Below are positions 61,328-64,000 of a DNA stretch of 64,000 nucleotides, piece by piece; within the stretch, counting starts at the first letter, position 1; every line of letters begins with the position of its first letter. Source of the DNA: Bordetella genomosp. 13 (GTDB lineage Bacteria > Pseudomonadota > Gammaproteobacteria > Burkholderiales > Burkholderiaceae_B); the NCBI RefSeq assembly GCF_002119665.1, contig NZ_CP021111.1, positions 2,356,001 to 2,420,000 on the forward strand, given 5' to 3'. A program made the translations under genes and the position numbers. A model generated the notes under the pieces. It had not been told where the DNA came from. It saw only the letters and a program-made list of their open reading frames with translations, and searched no databases.

Positions 61328-62367
61328 CATCGACCGCACGGACCAACGACATGGACCATCTATTCGGCGACGCCGCGCAGCGGCTCTTCGCGCAGGCCTA
61401 CGCTCCCGAGGTGCTGCGCGCCATCGAACGAGGCGACGCGCAAGCCCGGGACCGCGCGTGGCAGGCAATCGAGGAGTCCGGATTCCTGGATGCGCTGGCG
61501 CCCGAGGACGCGGGCGGCGCCGGCCTGCGCCTGTGCGACACGCTGCCGCTGGCGCGGGCCGCGGGCTGGCACGCTGTCGGCGCTCCTTTCGTGCAGACCA
61601 TGCTGGCGCGCGCCTGGCTGCATGCCGCCGGCCATCCCGTCCCGCCGGGGCCCATTGCGCTGGCGCCCTTCGGGGCCATGCAGGATGCGGACGGCGTGCA
61701 TGCCCACGCGGTCTGCGCAGGCCATGCCGCGCTATGGGTGCTGGCCGCGCTGCCGCAGGGCGCGCTGCTGCTGCCGGTGGAATCGGCCGTCCTCGCGCCA
61801 TCCGGCGGACACGCCAGCCTGGATGTCGACCTGCACTGGAAAACCGGGGAGCCCGAAGCAAGCCAGTTCATGTCCGGCGGCTCGCTGGCGGACCTGACCG
61901 CGGCGGCCGCGGCGGTGCTGCTGGCCGGCGCCATGGAGAAAGTCCTGCACATGACCGTAGCCTACGCCAACGAGCGCATGCAGTTCGGCAAGCCGATCGG
62001 CCGGTTCCAGGCGATACAGCAACAGCTCAGCATCATGGCCGAACAGGTCTGGGCCGCGCGCATGGCGGCGCAGCTGGCGTTCCAGAGCGACGGCTGGGCG
62101 CCGCGGCCGCTGCTGGCGGCGCAGGGCAAGGCCCGGACCAGCGCGGCGGCCGGTCCGGTCGCGGACATTGCCCATGCGGTACATGGCGCCATCGGCATCA
62201 CGGAAGAATACGATCTGCAGCTGTACACGCGCCGCCTGCGCGAATGGCGCCGCGCCGCCGGCACCGAGAATTACTGGCATGGGCGCATCGGAGCGGACGC
62301 GCTGGCGGCCCATGAGGGCTCGGCCCTGGCGTACCTGCGCACCGCGCTCTTCCCGACCATGGACTGA
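61324..62367 (+). CDS. Acyl-CoA dehydrogenase, small divergent subunit (pair 2, B)
   Basis: A 347-residue partner subunit. The C-terminal half is recognisable (YANERMQFGKPIGRFQAIQQ and AVHGAIGITEEYDLQLYTRR), while the middle domain lacks the flavin-loop motif. The length and degeneration match subunit B of pair 1, which points to the same heteromeric design. Translation is coupled to subunit A by a four-base overlap. Confidence 0.88.
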   Translation: MTSTARTNDMDHLFGDAAQRLFAQAYAPEVLRAIERGDAQARDRAWQAIEESGFLDALAPEDAGGAGLRLCDTLPLARAAGWHAVGAPFVQTMLARAWLHAAGHPVPPGPIALAPFGAMQDADGVHAHAVCAGHAALWVLAALPQGALLLPVESAVLAPSGGHASLDVDLHWKTGEPEASQFMSGGSLADLTAAAAAVLLAGAMEKVLHMTVAYANERMQFGKPIGRFQAIQQQLSIMAEQVWAARMAAQLAFQSDGWAPRPLLAAQGKARTSAAAGPVADIAHAVHGAIGITEEYDLQLYTRRLREWRRAAGTENYWHGRIGADALAAHEGSALAYLRTALFPTMD

Positions 62368-62444
62368 CACGCGGCACGCGTGCTGGCAGAATGCGGGAAA
62401 ACGCCGCCGGCGCCCCGCCATCGCGTCCCCTTGCCGGAAAGACC

Positions 62445-62819
62445 ATGCCCATCCTCAACATCCAGATCATGCAAGGCCATACCGAGGCCCAGAAGGCCGC
62501 ACTGCTGGAAAGCGCGAGCCGTTCGGTGATGGACAGCCTCGCCGCGCCGCTGGCCTCGGTACGCATCGTGCTGGAAGAGACCGCCCCGCAACACGTGATG
62601 GTCGGCGGCCGCATCGGCCATCCGATGGCCCTGGCGCTGGTGCGTCTTATCCAGGGCCGCACGGAAGAGAAGAAGGCGGCGCTGATCGCGGCCCTGAACC
62701 AGGCCATCCATGCCACCCTCGGCATCTCGAAGGACGACATCCGGGTCGTCATCACCGACGTGCCCACCACCGACATGGGCGTGGCCGGCGGCCTCACCGC
62801 CAAGGCGGCCGGCCGCTGA
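62445..62819 (+). CDS. Fused two-domain tautomerase (4-oxalocrotonate tautomerase-like)
   Basis: A 124-residue protein made of two similar 4-OT-like units. Unit 1 starts MPILNIQIMQGHTEAQKAAL with the N-terminal proline P2 that would be catalytic after Met removal, and R40. Unit 2 starts near residue 60 (HPMALALVRLIQGRTEEKKA) with an internal proline P60, the R11-like R72, and R100. In unit 1 the R11 position is H12. So the two units seem to divide the residues that one 4-OT chain normally carries. It follows the dehydrogenase pair 2 by 77 bases on the same strand. Confidence 0.85.
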   Translation: MPILNIQIMQGHTEAQKAALLESASRSVMDSLAAPLASVRIVLEETAPQHVMVGGRIGHPMALALVRLIQGRTEEKKAALIAALNQAIHATLGISKDDIRVVITDVPTTDMGVAGGLTAKAAGR

Positions 62820-62831
62820 AGGCTGCGCGGC

Positions 62832-63779
62832 TCAGCCGGCGCACCGCCACGCCGCGCTCGCCCAGTCCTCCTGGCCCGCGGCCGCCTGCTGCGTCTGCAG
62901 AATGCTGTCGCGCAACCGCAGCACCGGCATGCATGGCGTGTCGCTCAAGGTCACCAGCGACAGCGACAACGCCCCCCGCGCGTCGGCATCGGCGATGGGC
63001 CTGAAGACCACGTGCGGCGTCGAATAGGCCCGCGTCACGCCCGGCACCAGCGCCAATCCCAGGCCGCTGGCCACCAGGCTGACCAGGGTCTGCACCTGTA
63101 TCGCCTCCTGGCTGACACGCGGCGAGAAGCCCGCCTTGGCGCACAACGCCGTCGCCACCCCATGCAGCCCCGGCACCTTGGCCGGCGCATACATCACGAA
63201 GCTCTCGCTACGCACCTGCTGCAGCGGTATGGTGTCGCCGCTGGCCAATGGATGCCCCGCCGGCAGGGCCAGGATCAGGTCGTCGCGTTCGACCACCCAT
63301 GACGCCAGCGCAGGATCGTCGGCCAGCGGACCGCGCACCAGGCCCGCATCCAGCTCGTTGGCGCGCAGGCTGGCCACCAGTCCGGTGGTGCTGTCCTCGC
63401 GCAGCTCGAGCTGCACGTCGGGATAGCGCTCGCGGAAAGCAGGCAGGCAGCGCGGCAGCAGCATGTAGGTGGCCGACCCCACGAACCCCAGCCGCAGCCG
63501 GCCCAGCTCGCCCAGCGCCACGCGCCGCGCGGCCCGGCGCGCCTGGTCGGCATGGAACAGCGCGCGGCGCGCATCGCCCATCAACGCCTCGCCGGCGGCC
63601 GTCAGCGCCACGCCGCGCGCGCCGCGCTCGAGCAACTGCACGCCGACAGCATGCTCCAGCTTCTGGATCGACACGGACAGCGCCGGCTGGGCGATGTGCA
63701 GCGACTCGGCCGCGCGCCGATAGCTGCCCAGTTCGGCGATGGCGACGAATTGCCGCAGATGGCGCAGGTCCAGGCTCAT
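62832..63779 (-). CDS. LysR-family regulator divergent from a CoA-transferase gene
   Basis: A 315-residue LysR regulator with [20 protein letters not shown] and [20 protein letters not shown] at the N-terminus and [18 protein letters not shown] in the effector part. ATG at 63779 is taken as start because the domain begins right after it; in-frame ATGs at 63791 and 63812 are possible. Opposite lies a CaiB-type CoA-transferase gene, the likely target. It converges on the tautomerase gene with 12 bases between stops. Confidence 0.9.
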   Translation of the reverse strand: MSLDLRHLRQFVAIAELGSYRRAAESLHIAQPALSVSIQKLEHAVGVQLLERGARGVALTAAGEALMGDARRALFHADQARRAARRVALGELGRLRLGFVGSATYMLLPRCLPAFRERYPDVQLELREDSTTGLVASLRANELDAGLVRGPLADDPALASWVVERDDLILALPAGHPLASGDTIPLQQVRSESFVMYAPAKVPGLHGVATALCAKAGFSPRVSQEAIQVQTLVSLVASGLGLALVPGVTRAYSTPHVVFRPIADADARGALSLSLVTLSDTPCMPVLRLRDSILQTQQAAAGQEDWASAAWRCAG

Positions 63780-63818
63780 AAGCGATTCCATATGGGTCGA
63801 TACCGAAGCCATATTAGA

Positions 63819-63828
63819 CGTATATACG
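63819..63828. promoter_or_regulatory. Palindrome between LysR and CoA-transferase genes
   Basis: CGTATATACG lies in an AT-rich patch midway in the 72-base divergent gap. It is a candidate LysR binding site or part of a promoter. Short, so low certainty. Confidence 0.35.
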
Positions 63829-63851
63829 GGAGGTCATTACGATTTTCCGCC

Positions 63852-64000
63852 ATGCACTCTCACACTACACACAACGCGGCGCTGGCCGGCGTGCGCGTGC
63901 TGGACCTGACCTCGGTGGTGTTCGGCCCCTACGCATCGCAGGTGCTGGGCGACTACGGCGCCGACGTCGTCAAGATCGAATCGGCCGAGGGCGACTCGAC
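63852..64000 (+). CDS. CaiB/BaiF-type CoA-transferase, N-terminal part
   Basis: The first 49 residues of a family III CoA-transferase, cut by the window end. [20 protein letters not shown] and [18 protein letters not shown] are the family's N-terminal CoA-binding stretch. These enzymes move CoA between carboxylic acids such as carnitine, formate/oxalate or succinate partners. The catalytic aspartate would lie beyond the edge. The gene is divergent from a LysR regulator, as is common in Bordetella acid-degradation loci. Confidence 0.9.
   Translation, partial: MHSHTTHNAALAGVRVLDLTSVVFGPYASQVLGDYGADVVKIESAEGDS

Noticed and set aside
45000..64000. Genomic island acquired by transfer
   Set aside because: The acyl-CoA region is rich in catabolic genes, but there is no integrase, tRNA attachment site, insertion sequence or clear base-composition change.

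Overview
The window is a high-GC, gene-dense stretch of a betaproteobacterial chromosome. It is most probably from Bordetella or a close Alcaligenaceae relative such as Achromobacter. This rests on four orphan Bug/TctC-type periplasmic receptors, a small DUF4148 secreted protein, many short ATGA-type overlaps between genes, and many LysR, IclR and GntR regulators next to carboxylic-acid catabolic genes. No rRNA, tRNA, CRISPR array, phage gene or insertion sequence was recognised.

Layout. 1-5 kb: the start of clpB, a Bug receptor with a TfdA/TauD-type dioxygenase, a divergent IclR regulator with a gamma-glutamylcyclotransferase-like gene, and a secreted alpha/beta-hydrolase-like protein. 5-12 kb: a 2Fe-2S ferredoxin coupled to an ADP-ribose pyrophosphatase, an M14-type peptidase with an NlpE-like lipoprotein, a single-domain response regulator with an H-box protein, a DUF465 protein, and an MFS exporter. 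12-19 kb: the exporter's divergent LysR, a Bug-LysR-aspartate dehydrogenase unit, a GlxA-type AraC regulator, and small enzymes (DUF1428, VOC, SlyX, GFA). 19-26 kb: a glutathione transferase, an ABC-2 exporter, an ohrR-ohr peroxide-defence unit with clear operators, isocitrate lyase and queF. 26-39.4 kb: an MFS transporter, then a long minus-strand block reading RND efflux adaptor-pump-outer-membrane factor, pdxJ, a GntR regulator, acpS, nagZ, uvrC and pgsA, with many overlapping gene ends. 39.6-45 kb: a patatin-like phospholipase with a DUF4136 lipoprotein, an ABC uptake system of the TrpXYZ/DUF534 type with a structured leader, and sodC.

45-64 kb is an acyl-CoA island. One minus-strand unit reads GntR, malonyl-CoA decarboxylase, a crotonase, malonyl-CoA synthetase and a Bug receptor, which suggests malonate use. 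Another, facing an IclR regulator, reads a crotonase lacking both catalytic glutamates, an NDP-forming acyl-CoA synthetase, a Bug receptor and two dissimilar acyl-CoA dehydrogenases. A thiolase, a second acyl-CoA dehydrogenase pair, a fused two-domain tautomerase, a LysR regulator and the start of a CaiB-type CoA-transferase follow. The recurring theme is that a receptor captures an organic acid, a ligase activates it to a CoA thioester, and paired dehydrogenases with crotonase-fold enzymes process it.

The least explained features are: the leader of the TrpX-like gene, where a Shine-Dalgarno sequence sits in a hairpin loop before an 18-codon reading frame that overlaps the gene start; the substrate-unknown IclR-controlled operon with its degenerate crotonase; and the repeated heteromeric dehydrogenase pairs. 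All functions are read from sequence alone, without database searches.
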